A DNA stretch of 64,000 nucleotides, from assembly GCF_001591145.1 (NCBI RefSeq), contig NZ_BCUF01000017.1:34630-98629 (forward strand), read 5' to 3'. The notes beneath the pieces are model-generated. The model did no database searches. It was not told where the DNA came from and saw only the letters and a program-made list of their open reading frames with translations. This DNA is from Vibrio harveyi NBRC 15634 = ATCC 14126 = KCTC 12724. Lineage in GTDB: Bacteria; Pseudomonadota; Gammaproteobacteria; Enterobacterales; Vibrionaceae. Numbering within the stretch: position 1 is the stretch's first letter; each line of letters starts with the position of its first letter. Of this stretch, positions 31,601 through 39,446 are shown piece after piece. The position numbers and the translations under genes were made by a program.

Positions 31601-32570
31601 TACCATTACGAGTTCGCTTGGATGCAAGTAATACTGGTGCAGATTTAAATCCAGAGACTGGAAAATCACTAACCTGTAAACAACCTTCAGTTACTGGTTT
31701 AATTACATTGTCATTTAAATCACCCAGTGTATTTCTTGTTGATCCATTGCCTAACCAAAATTTACGACCACTAACAAACCCTTGACCTAAACCAGCAACA
31801 AATCCAACTTCTTCTGGGGTATCGAGTTCAGCATTTTTCGTAACTTCGGAACGATCTAGAATAAGAGAAAAGCCCTTTGTTGTTGGGTTCAAAGCAATAG
31901 AAGTGAGCCACAAAGGCTGATTATTTTTGTAGTTATTTTTCGTTTGGAGTTGTACCAAGACACCTGGAGGGGACGCAAATTGAGCATTCAGACCATAATT
32001 GCGAAACTGAACGTCCTTGCTCTGATACTTTGAACCGCCGATATTAGAATAAGTCAGATCAGAGCTAACTGTACCAGCAACAATCGTTGCATCACCATCA
32101 AACCTGATAACACCCGGTTCAATGACCAAATAGTCAATATCCTCCATTGGGGCATCAAAGAAGGTAACAGCTTTCCCTTGTCCTTTATTATTACATTGCC
32201 ACTTATTCTTGTGCGAATTGTATTTTATGTACTTACATGCAGCGGAGTGAGGGGGGAATAACTGTTTAACTATTGCTTGAGTTTTAGACTTTGACCATAC
32301 TCGCAAGTCTGAAGGATATTCCGTCTTTTTATCCCCAAAGTTGGACATAGATGCATCAATCGTAGACATAACAAAAACCAGCGGCTCTTTGTCATAGGTA
32401 TTTTTAAACTTGATATTACATGTAACACCACGTTCATTGTTTATTACTCGGCAATCTTCGGCAGGGATAGTGCCAAACTCAAACTGAGGGTTGTTATTTA
32501 CAGCAGCGAAGCTTGAAAAAGAGGAAAGCAAAAGCACTCCAGTAAGTACTAACGTTATTATTTTTCTCAT
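28632..32570 (-). CDS. mshQ: MSHA biogenesis protein MshQ, large secreted protein
   Basis: A 1312-residue protein with a signal peptide (1-22, ending SSFSSFA). Residues about 375-600 contain a run of short repeats, each a beta-strand with KNNA or DNSA (for example VELKNNAVVYG, ISMDNSASI), which looks like a beta-helix. The C-terminal half (about 600-1312) matches the DUF6701/MshQ region and has Ig-like segments. MshQ closes the MSHA locus and is thought to be extracellular; its exact role is unknown. The DNA is visibly AT-richer than its neighbours, as often seen for exposed surface proteins. It starts six bases after mshP. Confidence 0.9.
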   Translation of the reverse strand: MRKIITLVLTGVLLLSSFSSFAAVNNNPQFEFGTIPAEDCRVINNERGVTCNIKFKNTYDKEPLVFVMSTIDASMSNFGDKKTEYPSDLRVWSKSKTQAIVKQLFPPHSAACKYIKYNSHKNKWQCNNKGQGKAVTFFDAPMEDIDYLVIEPGVIRFDGDATIVAGTVSSDLTYSNIGGSKYQSKDVQFRNYGLNAQFASPPGVLVQLQTKNNYKNNQPLWLTSIALNPTTKGFSLILDRSEVTKNAELDTPEEVGFVAGLGQGFVSGRKFWLGNGSTRNTLGDLNDNVIKPVTEGCLQVSDFPVSGFKSAPVLLASKRTRNGNNGGWLRRCSVTKTGVALINEEDMQKDSERGHVVEPFSYFLFDKPPTSEICELFPSPVQTWTGNSNARLYMKNNALISGAPLANGKRYVGFPQSKITLENSASCDNSGCFGNEGLMIKRLELESFHKSSKEVVVDSLEHETFSGYEALEKLEVKNNGKVTFKSGTYWIEELKVDNSAQIAIPDSQKVQIHVKKLELKNNAKFYTVGKAELIIIGHGNDKITFDNSAELTGLLYTEANVELKNNAVVYGAVTARSISMDNSASIIATDNHCFTPSDNYEVTLSPATQYALMCGTEQPKFDIQTRNDGNLESTGVTVQISPDSDKFSVDVIEGTGSGSYPKFTTSSVPSKLGKLKLGVTVKDQAGIKLDDEYTLKVTVDNDSAKTQTSTFKFVPFKFDVSGLPSRNAIVAGKGYDVETRVLACSNGQKTVVKSYTGAPSIQLELKAPNGGRSQNILTYAPEFLSSEQGTSTNDTFKLLEAGFYTIKLEDSNFTCDPEYSDSCPISPDAADNGEKTTTKLNGSFSVKSRPWKIAACDIKAKNSGTHNPATQADGSGFIAAAESFNVIYKPIVHPDSSEGRGDACEYPLTRNYFSDANTKAPLDVAFSVIYPSKGDIANLAPNDGSNLNFNSEEAKAGKLMVYTWDETGSLNLQTKATYLDEKLDEYDVTVGRFYPKYFKIVDSSWTYPDEQNFVYMGQPFDGVSYSVEALNSNEDSVKNYALSGTAVQAKFNVDELGVLGERFEAPNSNGNWSLVSDTMSIGRFSIGGNHVCGTDSVDKSIGSACFRKDFSKIDELKEYADGPYNAGGKETTKLGLTYTNNTDPVAYLNLGESQDSRLLTQPDIRFGRVDLDDVGGNQGSTLRVPLRVEYWNGSRFIANPNDSQTDVTGVKAKQEHIWPKGDNAKPKDVTLGAGGEVASGHSRSVTAKEAEPYRQQTRVWLNLEGGGNSLPWLKYDWDKDGSEENPSSVVTFGIHRGNDRVIYRGEPGLTGQ

Positions 32571-32576
32571 TATTAT

Positions 32577-33020
32577 TTACTCCCTAACCCAAATCTCTTC
32601 TAGGCGCTGTACTTGAGCCCCCCCGGAACCACAAATTGCTGTGGCTTGCACTCTGAAAAGAGATTCAGCTTCAGAGGTACCTGCGTTAAAGGTACCGATA
32701 TTTGAACATGTCATAGTATTGATTCGGCAACCCGAGCCTTGTGTAATCTGTGTAGGAGGAGATGTATTACCGTTTTCAATCTTAGAGCAAACATCAGCGA
32801 TGACGGAGCCATCTGTGTTTAATGGATAAAGCTGAGTTAGTGCCCACTCATTGGCAGATTGAGCAATAAACCAAGCTTTGGTGCCTAAGAATTCTCTCGT
32901 TAATGTACTTTGGTTTGACCAACTTACTCTCATCAAAGAGGCAGCTAAGTACCCCATCACAATGATGACAAACAACACGACGATCAGAACACTACCTTGT
33001 TGGACATTTCTACGGAACAT
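32577..33020 (-). CDS. mshP: MSHA biogenesis protein MshP
   Basis: A 147-residue pilus-assembly protein. It has a short basic start (MFRRNVQQGS) and one hydrophobic helix (VLIVVLFVIIVMGYLAASLM), similar to PilX-type minor pilin-like proteins, followed by a domain with several cysteines. I used the ATG at 33020, which overlaps the end of mshO by 11 bases. A longer frame from 33050 lies within mshO and adds a poor leader. It sits between mshO and mshQ, as in V. cholerae. Confidence 0.85.
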   Translation of the reverse strand: MFRRNVQQGSVLIVVLFVIIVMGYLAASLMRVSWSNQSTLTREFLGTKAWFIAQSANEWALTQLYPLNTDGSVIADVCSKIENGNTSPPTQITQGSGCRINTMTCSNIGTFNAGTSEAESLFRVQATAICGSGGAQVQRLEEIWVRE

Positions 33021-33723
33021 TGAGCACCTGCACGTCTTGTTGGTAAACACTACGCTCCCCGTTTTGAGTGAACTCTAAATTGATGTGTACAAGACCACCA
33101 CGCTGCAGCGTTGGCTCTAGATAGTGCATATCACTTACAGAAGTATCAACACTATCCGCGACTGTAATTCCATTGCGCGTTATTTGATTATTTTCGAAGC
33201 AGTAACGTACTTCAGACTTATCTTGATAGACGTAATGACGGCTCGAAATAGAAGAGCCCCCAATCGTACTGGCAGCTCCACTAATAACAAAGACATCACC
33301 AGTTTTGGCTAGACCACCAACATTTAAACTTTGTGAAGAAGAAGGTTGCAGATCTTCATAACGGCTCGGATTAATAACCATCCAAGCGTTAGCGGGCATT
33401 GGGTTTAACGTGGTGTCATTGCCCAATAAGAACTCCAAGTCGTTATTTGTCAGTGTGTAGAACCCTGAATACTCAATAGGTACAAACTCTAAACACTTCG
33501 TCGTGTCATCAGGCTCATGAAAACTATTCGGTACCGCATGGCGAATTTCTCGAGACATTTTCTCCAACACAAACTGGGCTTGAGTTTGCATACGTTGTCG
33601 GTCAATTGTATCCGCATAACCTTTCATACCAAGCTGAACATAACCCGCAATACCCAGCATGATAAAACTCCCGATCACAATGGTGACGATCATTTCCATT
33701 AAGGTAAAACCACGAGCTTTCAT
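33010..33723 (-). CDS. mshO: MSHA minor pilin-like protein MshO
   Basis: A 237-residue prepilin-like protein of the PilW/GspJ type. The class III leader MKARG precedes FTLMEMIVTIVIGSFIMLG, giving cleavage at G/F and Glu at position +5. The periplasmic domain follows. Minor pilins prime assembly and sit at the tip. The ATG overlaps the mshD stop (ATGA), a sign of translational coupling. Confidence 0.9.
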   Translation of the reverse strand: MKARGFTLMEMIVTIVIGSFIMLGIAGYVQLGMKGYADTIDRQRMQTQAQFVLEKMSREIRHAVPNSFHEPDDTTKCLEFVPIEYSGFYTLTNNDLEFLLGNDTTLNPMPANAWMVINPSRYEDLQPSSSQSLNVGGLAKTGDVFVISGAASTIGGSSISSRHYVYQDKSEVRYCFENNQITRNGITVADSVDTSVSDMHYLEPTLQRGGLVHINLEFTQNGERSVYQQDVQVLNVP

Positions 33724-34304
33724 CAGTAGTTCCCTCTTATGGCAGTGAGTGTTAATGGCTGAGTGTTGCTTGCAAAAATAGTAATAGTGATTTTTTTATA
33801 GTTAGTGATGCCTGTCGTTTTTGCCGTAGATAAGTTGTCGTACGCAACTCCGACCTCAACACGGAAATTGCGATATTTATCTTCACCGCTCTTCCCTAAC
33901 ACATCAGCAATACTCCCACGCTTCGCTCCTTGGCACTGACCTACCGTTGTAGACGTACTCCAACACCCGATATAGTCATCTACATCATTAAAATCATTAG
34001 GCGTTGCCTCCAAAGAACCGTCGAGTTTTCTATCAGCACCTAATTTACTCACCTCAGTGCAATTCACACCGTTCTCACCACATCGAACAGTACCACCATC
34101 GAAGTCACTGTTTTCATCAAAGCCGCGCGCCAATATTTGCGACATAAATCCCTGCCCTAAGGCTGCTGCACGCATTTGATAATGAGGCATTGCTGAATCA
34201 CGAATTTGAGGAACTAAAAAAGACGTAAACGCTACCATCGCAATCCCCATAAGAACGATGGCAATGATCATCTCAATAAGCGTCATACCAATGTGCTTTC
34301 TCAT
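33723..34304 (-). CDS. mshD: MSHA minor pilin-like protein MshD
   Basis: A 193-residue prepilin-like protein. I chose the ATG at 34304: it overlaps the mshC stop (ATGA) and gives the leader MRKHIG followed by MTLIEMIIAIVLMGIAMVAF, with the processing site G/M and Glu +5. The GGAGGG ribosome-binding site is just upstream; an ATG at 34310 is also possible. The frame extends to 34355 inside mshC, without a better start. Cysteines around residues 75-105 may form a disulphide. Confidence 0.88.
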   Translation of the reverse strand: MRKHIGMTLIEMIIAIVLMGIAMVAFTSFLVPQIRDSAMPHYQMRAAALGQGFMSQILARGFDENSDFDGGTVRCGENGVNCTEVSKLGADRKLDGSLEATPNDFNDVDDYIGCWSTSTTVGQCQGAKRGSIADVLGKSGEDKYRNFRVEVGVAYDNLSTAKTTGITNYKKITITIFASNTQPLTLTAIRGNY

Positions 34305-34849
34305 GAGCATGCTCCCTCCGAAACATAACCCTGAGGGTTGATCAATACTCGGCACTGGCTTTGACTGTTTTTATCTTGAATAAGAATAGAAATACCAGCA
34401 GAGGAAACATTGAGAGGATTACCCAATAGATCAAATTCAATGGGACTAGAGGCACCATTAATAATAGAAAACTGTGCTGAGTTATCGACAACAACATCGC
34501 TTCGAGCATCTCGTTCCTTACTAGCCAGATTGCACGCTGCACTGGCTCCTATACAAGTACTCGTAATCGATAGACAAAAGTTAGTGTAGCTAGAGTCCTC
34601 TCCAGCTTTGTAGCTACTGGGTAGACATCTTTCAGGATAAGACTTGTTTGGGATATTGATATTCGACTGCATGCGATTCACTTGAACTTGGCGAATCACA
34701 GAAATGGCTTGTTCTTGAAGTGCAAATGCAGACACACTGCCTTTGCCCATAAAACGGCTGGCAGCAAAAAGGGAGAGAATAGATAAAAGGACGATCACTA
34801 AGATCAATTCCATCAAGGTAAACCCTAATGTAGAGCTGCGAATTTTCAT
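34301..34849 (-). CDS. mshC: MSHA minor pilin-like protein MshC
   Basis: A 182-residue prepilin-like protein with leader MKIRSSTLG before FTLMELILVIVLLSILSLFA (G/F cleavage, Glu +5). The periplasmic domain contains several cysteines, similar to FimT/GspH-type minor pilins. It follows the minipilin gene after about 120 bases and overlaps mshD. Confidence 0.9.
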   Translation of the reverse strand: MKIRSSTLGFTLMELILVIVLLSILSLFAASRFMGKGSVSAFALQEQAISVIRQVQVNRMQSNINIPNKSYPERCLPSSYKAGEDSSYTNFCLSITSTCIGASAACNLASKERDARSDVVVDNSAQFSIINGASSPIEFDLLGNPLNVSSAGISILIQDKNSQSQCRVLINPQGYVSEGACS

Positions 34850-34968
34850 AACCCAACCTTAGGCTTAAGACAAGCGAAGTAAGTATACGATGAAATTATG
34901 AGAATAATGATAGGTTTATAAGTTTTAAATTCGAAGTGTGAGCAAGTGTACAAATAACCACCAATAAG

Positions 34969-35199
34969 TTATTTCTCTCCTTTCGAGCGCTCCAATTCTT
35001 CTTCAATTCGATCGTAGGTTTCTTTATTGCTTAGCGTTTCAGAAACGTGCTCAGCGGTTTGCTTAGTTTGCTCCCACTTCGCTTCGTAAGTTTCTGGTTC
35101 AAAGCTGATAAATCTTGGTAATACCACATAACCGATCACACCTAAGATAATCAACACAACCACAAATTCGATTGCACTAAGACCCGATGATTTACGCAT
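34969..35199 (-). CDS. short pilin-like protein (minipilin) between mshA and mshC
   Basis: Only 76 residues. The leader MRKSSG precedes LSAIEFVVVLIILGVIGYVVL, which has the type IV prepilin pattern with Glu +5 but Leu rather than Phe or Met at +1. The remaining 45 residues are highly charged and helical (EAKWEQTKQTAEHVSETL, ending in ERSKGEK) with no beta-domain and no cysteines. I used the ATG at 35199 because upstream extension to 35223 adds no leader features and lacks a ribosome-binding site. I do not recognise an orthologue by name. It could be a degenerate pilin or a small accessory subunit. Confidence 0.7.
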   Translation of the reverse strand: MRKSSGLSAIEFVVVLIILGVIGYVVLPRFISFEPETYEAKWEQTKQTAEHVSETLSNKETYDRIEEELERSKGEK

Positions 35200-35233
35200 A
35201 TGAACTATTCCGAGATTAATCAAAATAAGGAGA

Positions 35234-35258
35234 TAAAGGCCAGACTAGCTGGCCTTTA
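35234..35258 (-). other. stem-loop directly after mshA
   Basis: TAAAGGCCAG-ACTAG-CTGGCCTTTA forms a 10-pair hairpin 11 bases past the mshA stop. On the minus strand it is followed by TCTCCTTATTTTG, a weak U-run. It probably acts as a partial terminator or 3' stabiliser, giving excess pilin mRNA over the downstream minor-pilin genes. Confidence 0.65.
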
Positions 35259-35268
35259 ATAAAATCGA

Positions 35269-35733
35269 TTAACAATCGTCAGCATCTGCAGATGTAATTA
35301 CAGGAGCAGCTCCTGACGTTGCAGCTTGATACGTTACTGCGCAGTTCCAATTAGGATTACCATCAGCAAAAGTGTATTGAATAATAGCGCCAGCAGTATT
35401 GGCACCACCCGATACTCGCCAATCGCCAGTATCTTGTAGGGCCGCACCGATACCATTAGCCGTTGCAGTTGGGTAACCAAAAATAGTTTCAATATTGCCT
35501 TCAGCAGAGCTAACCGTTGTAGCTGTATTCGAGCGTTCAAGACCTTGAATTGCAGCTTTACCAAATACAATACCTGAAGCCCCTTGCATCGCACCTTTAA
35601 GACCATCAAGAGAAGACGCACGAGCATCCGACTGCAGGTTAAGGAAACGTGGTGCTGCAGTTACCGCTAGAATACCTAGGATTACAATTACCACTACCAA
35701 TTCGATAAGGGTGAAACCACCTTGTCTTTTCAT
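35269..35733 (-). CDS. mshA: MSHA major pilin MshA
   Basis: A 154-residue type IVa prepilin. The leader MKRQGG is followed by FTLIELVVVIVILGILAVTA, with G/F cleavage, Glu +5 and the long N-terminal helix; APRFLNLQSDARASSLDGLK continues it. The C-terminal disulphide loop is formed by the cysteines in NPNWNCAVTY and the terminal DADDC. MshA is the main subunit of the mannose-sensitive haemagglutinin pilus used for surface landing and DNA-independent attachment. It has its own 290-base upstream region with a promoter. Confidence 0.96.
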   Translation of the reverse strand: MKRQGGFTLIELVVVIVILGILAVTAAPRFLNLQSDARASSLDGLKGAMQGASGIVFGKAAIQGLERSNTATTVSSAEGNIETIFGYPTATANGIGAALQDTGDWRVSGGANTAGAIIQYTFADGNPNWNCAVTYQAATSGAAPVITSADADDC

Positions 35734-35975
35734 TGTTTACTCTCTCTATGTAAGCATGCAGAGTGACTGCAAAGTTTATCGGTCACACGACCATTTTGGA
35801 TATTGTCAAAACGGTTTTGCGTCTCAACACACTAAGCGAAATTAGTTAGGTGAGTACTTTCTCTACCGCTTGAGCAGAATGACGATTCGCCATTGTTAAG
35901 TAAAAGCTGCGCTAAAAAGTGAATAACCAAATGGTTTACTTTCAATTACAACCTTTTTCTTATGGTAATGTTTGC

Positions 35976-35981
35976 ATTATA
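35976..35981 (-). promoter_or_regulatory. extended -10 box upstream of mshA
   Basis: On the minus strand GTCGGTATAATGC contains a perfect TATAAT about 240 bases before the mshA ATG. No good -35 box sits at the right spacing; TTGACA (36013-36018) is 31 bases away, so an activator may be needed. The long 5' region separates mshA from mshF. Confidence 0.45.
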
Positions 35982-36023
35982 CCGACTTTCATTCCTATTT
36001 ATAGTACTTAAGTGTCAAAAAAT

Positions 36024-36485
36024 TCACTCCGCCGACATTTCGACGTCTATTTTCAGGTAATTAGCGTCAGATATAACGACAACTCTCTGTCCATTTTCAT
36101 AAGTATAGTGACATGTATAACTATTACTTTTAATTGCTCCACGAATTTCTAACAACTCGCTCGCCATAATTTTACGTTGCGGGTAATGCACCGCTAACCA
36201 AAAGCCACAATCCAGAACCCCGTCTTGACGAAATGGCGACACTAGACCTGCTTCTGTCATATCGAGTTCAAACCCATCCATCGACATATGTTTGGGCTCA
36301 CCATGAACTATCCACGCCTGATGATAACGTTGCACGCTATCTTGCATCCAAACCTTGGCAAGCTTGGCTCCGGTGACTTGCGCTTGCTGCTCTACTGGCT
36401 TGAGGCTGTGCACAAACGCCACCAGCAAAATTAACCCAATAACACCTGCAAGGATAAGCGTTGCGCGACTCTGATTTTCAACCAC
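36024..36485 (-). CDS. mshF: MSHA biogenesis protein MshF
   Basis: A protein of 154 residues if translation starts at the GTG at 36485, just after the mshG stop. The open frame runs on to 36593, but that part lies inside mshG and reads as a cysteine/tryptophan-rich shadow. One hydrophobic helix (about residues 9-27, TLILAGVIGLILLVAFVHSL) is followed by a periplasmic domain with two cysteines. The function is unknown beyond location in the MSHA locus. It matches the V. cholerae MshF position between mshG and the pilin genes. Confidence 0.8.
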   Translation of the reverse strand: MVENQSRATLILAGVIGLILLVAFVHSLKPVEQQAQVTGAKLAKVWMQDSVQRYHQAWIVHGEPKHMSMDGFELDMTEAGLVSPFRQDGVLDCGFWLAVHYPQRKIMASELLEIRGAIKSNSYTCHYTYENGQRVVVISDANYLKIDVEMSAE

Positions 36486-36489
36486 TGGT

Positions 36490-37713
36490 TTAGCCGCCTT
36501 TGATGATGTCCAGCATCCCCCACATTGGAAGGAAAATACCCAGTGCGAGCACCATAACCATGCCTGCCACAATGACCAAAAGTAGTGGTTCAATTCGAGC
36601 TGTCAGTGTCTTCAAGTCGTAATCCACTTCTCGATCGTAGAAGTCCGACACTTCTAAGAGAAGCTCATCGATACGACCAGTCTCTTCACCAACCGCTATC
36701 ATTTGAATAACCAAAGGCGTAAAAATTTTACTGTTGATTGCCGTGACAGAAATGGTACTGCCCGCTTCAATAGCAGACTTCATTTCTAAAATTCGGTTTT
36801 CCAAGAACTTGTTGCCAAGCGCCTCACCAGCCAGAGCTAAAGACTGGTTTAGAGGCACACCGGATTTCAGCATCAACGAAAAGGTTCTTGAGAAACGAGA
36901 TAGCTGTGCTCGGTTTACGATATCGCCCACGATTGGCAATCGTAGACGGAACTTATCGAACTTCTCTCGACCATCTGCGGTTGCAACCCAAGCTCTAAAT
37001 AAAAAGAATGCCCCAACGATTGCCGCAATGAGCAGCCCCCAAAAATTCACAAAGAAGTTAGAGGTCGCAATCAGGATTCTGGTCGGCAAAGGAAGATCCA
37101 CCCCAAAGCGGGTAAACATCGATGCAAACTCTGGGATCACCAGAATGTTCAAAATAAACATCGCTATAGTGATGAACACAATAACGAATGTTGGGTAACG
37201 CATTGCTGCTTTAATTCGCTTACGAGTTTCCAGTTCTTGCTCGTAGTAATTCGCCAATTGCAATAAAGCTTGGTCTAGTCGACCTGTGTTTTCACCAACG
37301 TTGATCATAGAAACAAACAACGGGCTGAATACTTTGGAATGTGGCTGCATTGCCGAGGACAAGCCACGACCATTGCTCAGCTCCGCTACCACATCTTCAA
37401 GCGCTTCTTTGAGCTGTTTGTTTTCGCAGTTTTGCAGCAGACCACGCATAGAACGCAGCAGTGGTACACCAGCCTTCGTCAAACTAAATAGCTGGCGAGA
37501 AAACAGGATAATCACTTCAAGCGGAATCGCCGGTACGAACAATTTAGACAGGCTAACTTTGCTCTTTACCGCTTCTTTTTCCAAACGCAGGTTAAGAGGA
37601 ATGATCCCCTTATTCATCAATGCTTCCGCTGCAGCTTCAGAATTCACAGCATCGACTTTGCCACTGGTGGATGAGCCGTCTAAAGTGCGACCTTGATAAC
37701 GAAAAGTTGGCAT
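36490..37713 (-). CDS. mshG: MSHA pilus inner-membrane platform protein MshG
   Basis: A 407-residue PilC/GspF-family polytopic protein. It begins with the family segment FRYQGRTLDGSSTSGKVDA. Two repeated cytoplasmic domains follow: FSRQLFSLTKAGVPLLRSM (about 70) and FSRTFSLMLKSGVPLNQSL (about 273). Each repeat includes the NVGENTGRLDQAL or AVGEETGRIDELL motif. Membrane helices are near 170, 220 and the C-terminus. It converts MshE ATPase motion into pilin insertion. It starts eight bases after mshE. Confidence 0.95.
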   Translation of the reverse strand: MPTFRYQGRTLDGSSTSGKVDAVNSEAAAEALMNKGIIPLNLRLEKEAVKSKVSLSKLFVPAIPLEVIILFSRQLFSLTKAGVPLLRSMRGLLQNCENKQLKEALEDVVAELSNGRGLSSAMQPHSKVFSPLFVSMINVGENTGRLDQALLQLANYYEQELETRKRIKAAMRYPTFVIVFITIAMFILNILVIPEFASMFTRFGVDLPLPTRILIATSNFFVNFWGLLIAAIVGAFFLFRAWVATADGREKFDKFRLRLPIVGDIVNRAQLSRFSRTFSLMLKSGVPLNQSLALAGEALGNKFLENRILEMKSAIEAGSTISVTAINSKIFTPLVIQMIAVGEETGRIDELLLEVSDFYDREVDYDLKTLTARIEPLLLVIVAGMVMVLALGIFLPMWGMLDIIKGG

Positions 37714-37721
37714 TCACTTAC

Positions 37722-39446
37722 CTACATGAAAATTGGGTCGGTTTTACCAGAAGCATCCCCTTCACCTAGGGTCATCACTTCATCCAAACTAACAATACCT
37801 TGCAGTGCCAGTTCCATCGCTGAAGCAAGTAGTGGCTTGTAATTCTCGGAACGTCTCGCTGCTTGAGCGAACCCTACCGCGTCATTCGCACGCAGCTTGT
37901 CCATCATTTCATTCTCTAGCTCAAGCATTTCGAACACACCGATTCGACCTCGATAGCCCGTCAAGTTACAGTTTTGACAACCCGCACCTTTGTGGAAAGT
38001 GGTGCCGACTTGATTCGGAAAGCGACCAGCCAACCATTGCTGGCGCGATTCATCCAATACATCCGTGGTTTTACAGTCGGGACAAACACGACGAACCAGA
38101 CGCTGAGCAACCACCGCACGGACCGCACTCGCAACTAGATAACCAGGCGCCCCCATATCAATCATACGTAGCGCACTGTCTACTGCGTCGTTGGTGTGTA
38201 ACGTACTTAACACTAAGTGACCAGTCAGTGCTGCGCGTAAACCAATCTCTACTGTTTCTTGGTCACGCATCTCACCAACGAGGATGATGTCCGGGTCCTG
38301 ACGCAGGAAGGTACGTAGCACGCGAGAAAATGTTAGGTCGATCTTACTGTTGATCTGAACCTGAGTAATACGTGGTAGGCGATATTCCACCGGGTCTTCT
38401 GCAGTGATGATCTTCTTGCCCGGTTCATTCAACTCACTCAGTGCGCCATAAAGCGTGGTGGTTTTACCAGAGCCTGTCGGTCCCGTAACCAAAATCATAC
38501 CGTGAGGACGAGAAAGCTGGCGACGTAAGCGAGCAAGCAGCTCTGGAGGTAGACCAGAGTCTTCAAGTTTGCGCAAACCAGAAGATTGGTTGAGCAAACG
38601 CATCACCACCGACTCACCGTATTGCGTTGGTAGTGTCGACATACGAATATCGATCGATTGACCACGAACTTTGATATTAAAGCGACCATCTTGTGGCAAA
38701 CGCTTTTCAGAAATATCTAAGTGCGCCATCAGTTTGAGGCGCAGAACCAGCGCAGAGGCAATGTTAACTTCATTTAGAAGCGTCTCGTGCAATACACCAT
38801 CAACACGTTGACGTAAGCGAAGCACTTTGTCATCAGGCTCGATGTGAATATCTGACGCGCCGACTTGCACCGCATCTTCAAACATCGAGTTAACCAGTTT
38901 TACGACGGTAACTTCTTCGCTATCACCTTCATCAATACCATAGTCAAAGCCTTCAACGTCCTGGTGCTCAGCCTGAAGCTGCTCAGCAAACGAGGCGATT
39001 TCTTTTGTACGACGGTAGTAACGGTCAAAGCTTTCGACTAATTGGCGTTCTGGCGCAATGATGAACTCTAGGTCATATTCACCAAGCAAGTTCATCAGGG
39101 ATTCTTGAGTAAACAAGTCCGCAGGGTCACTCATTGCAACACGTAGCGTGTCACCGTTTCGAGCAACGACCATGGCACGCAAGCGCCGCGCGTGCACTTC
39201 AGGCAAAACTTGTACAGCATCAGCATCAATCGGGGCTCGGCTCAAATCAATCAATGGCAAACCGAGCTGCTGAGATAAGAACTCCAGCATCTGCTTTTCG
39301 CTGATAAAACCAAGGTCAATCAACGCATCACCCAGTTTTTGTCCTGTGCTGTGCTGAGCACTCAATGCTTGCTGAATTTGTTCTTCAGAGACAATCCCCT
39401 CTTCAACAAGTAGATCACCCAAGCGCTTTCTCAACTGAATTTTCAT
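37722..39446 (-). CDS. mshE: MSHA pilus extension ATPase MshE
   Basis: A 574-residue PilB/GspE-type ATPase. The N-terminal MshEN domain (about 1-145) has the c-di-GMP-binding repeat pattern RLGDLLVEEG...GQKLGDALIDLG, shown in V. cholerae MshE to bind c-di-GMP and drive extension. The ATPase domain has Walker A VTGPTGSGKTTTLY (about 328), an Asp box with ITAEDPVEYR, Walker B DPDIILVGEMRD (about 388) and a His box (LSTLHTNDA). Zinc-binding cysteines are in RVCPDCK and GCQNCN. It overlaps mshN by four bases (ATGA). Confidence 0.97.
   Translation of the reverse strand: MKIQLRKRLGDLLVEEGIVSEEQIQQALSAQHSTGQKLGDALIDLGFISEKQMLEFLSQQLGLPLIDLSRAPIDADAVQVLPEVHARRLRAMVVARNGDTLRVAMSDPADLFTQESLMNLLGEYDLEFIIAPERQLVESFDRYYRRTKEIASFAEQLQAEHQDVEGFDYGIDEGDSEEVTVVKLVNSMFEDAVQVGASDIHIEPDDKVLRLRQRVDGVLHETLLNEVNIASALVLRLKLMAHLDISEKRLPQDGRFNIKVRGQSIDIRMSTLPTQYGESVVMRLLNQSSGLRKLEDSGLPPELLARLRRQLSRPHGMILVTGPTGSGKTTTLYGALSELNEPGKKIITAEDPVEYRLPRITQVQINSKIDLTFSRVLRTFLRQDPDIILVGEMRDQETVEIGLRAALTGHLVLSTLHTNDAVDSALRMIDMGAPGYLVASAVRAVVAQRLVRRVCPDCKTTDVLDESRQQWLAGRFPNQVGTTFHKGAGCQNCNLTGYRGRIGVFEMLELENEMMDKLRANDAVGFAQAARRSENYKPLLASAMELALQGIVSLDEVMTLGEGDASGKTDPIFM

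Noticed and set aside
36486..36593. N-terminal extension of mshF to an ATG inside mshG
   Set aside because: The 36 extra residues are Trp/Cys-rich and out of keeping with a membrane-protein start; they are an alternative frame of the mshG 3' end.
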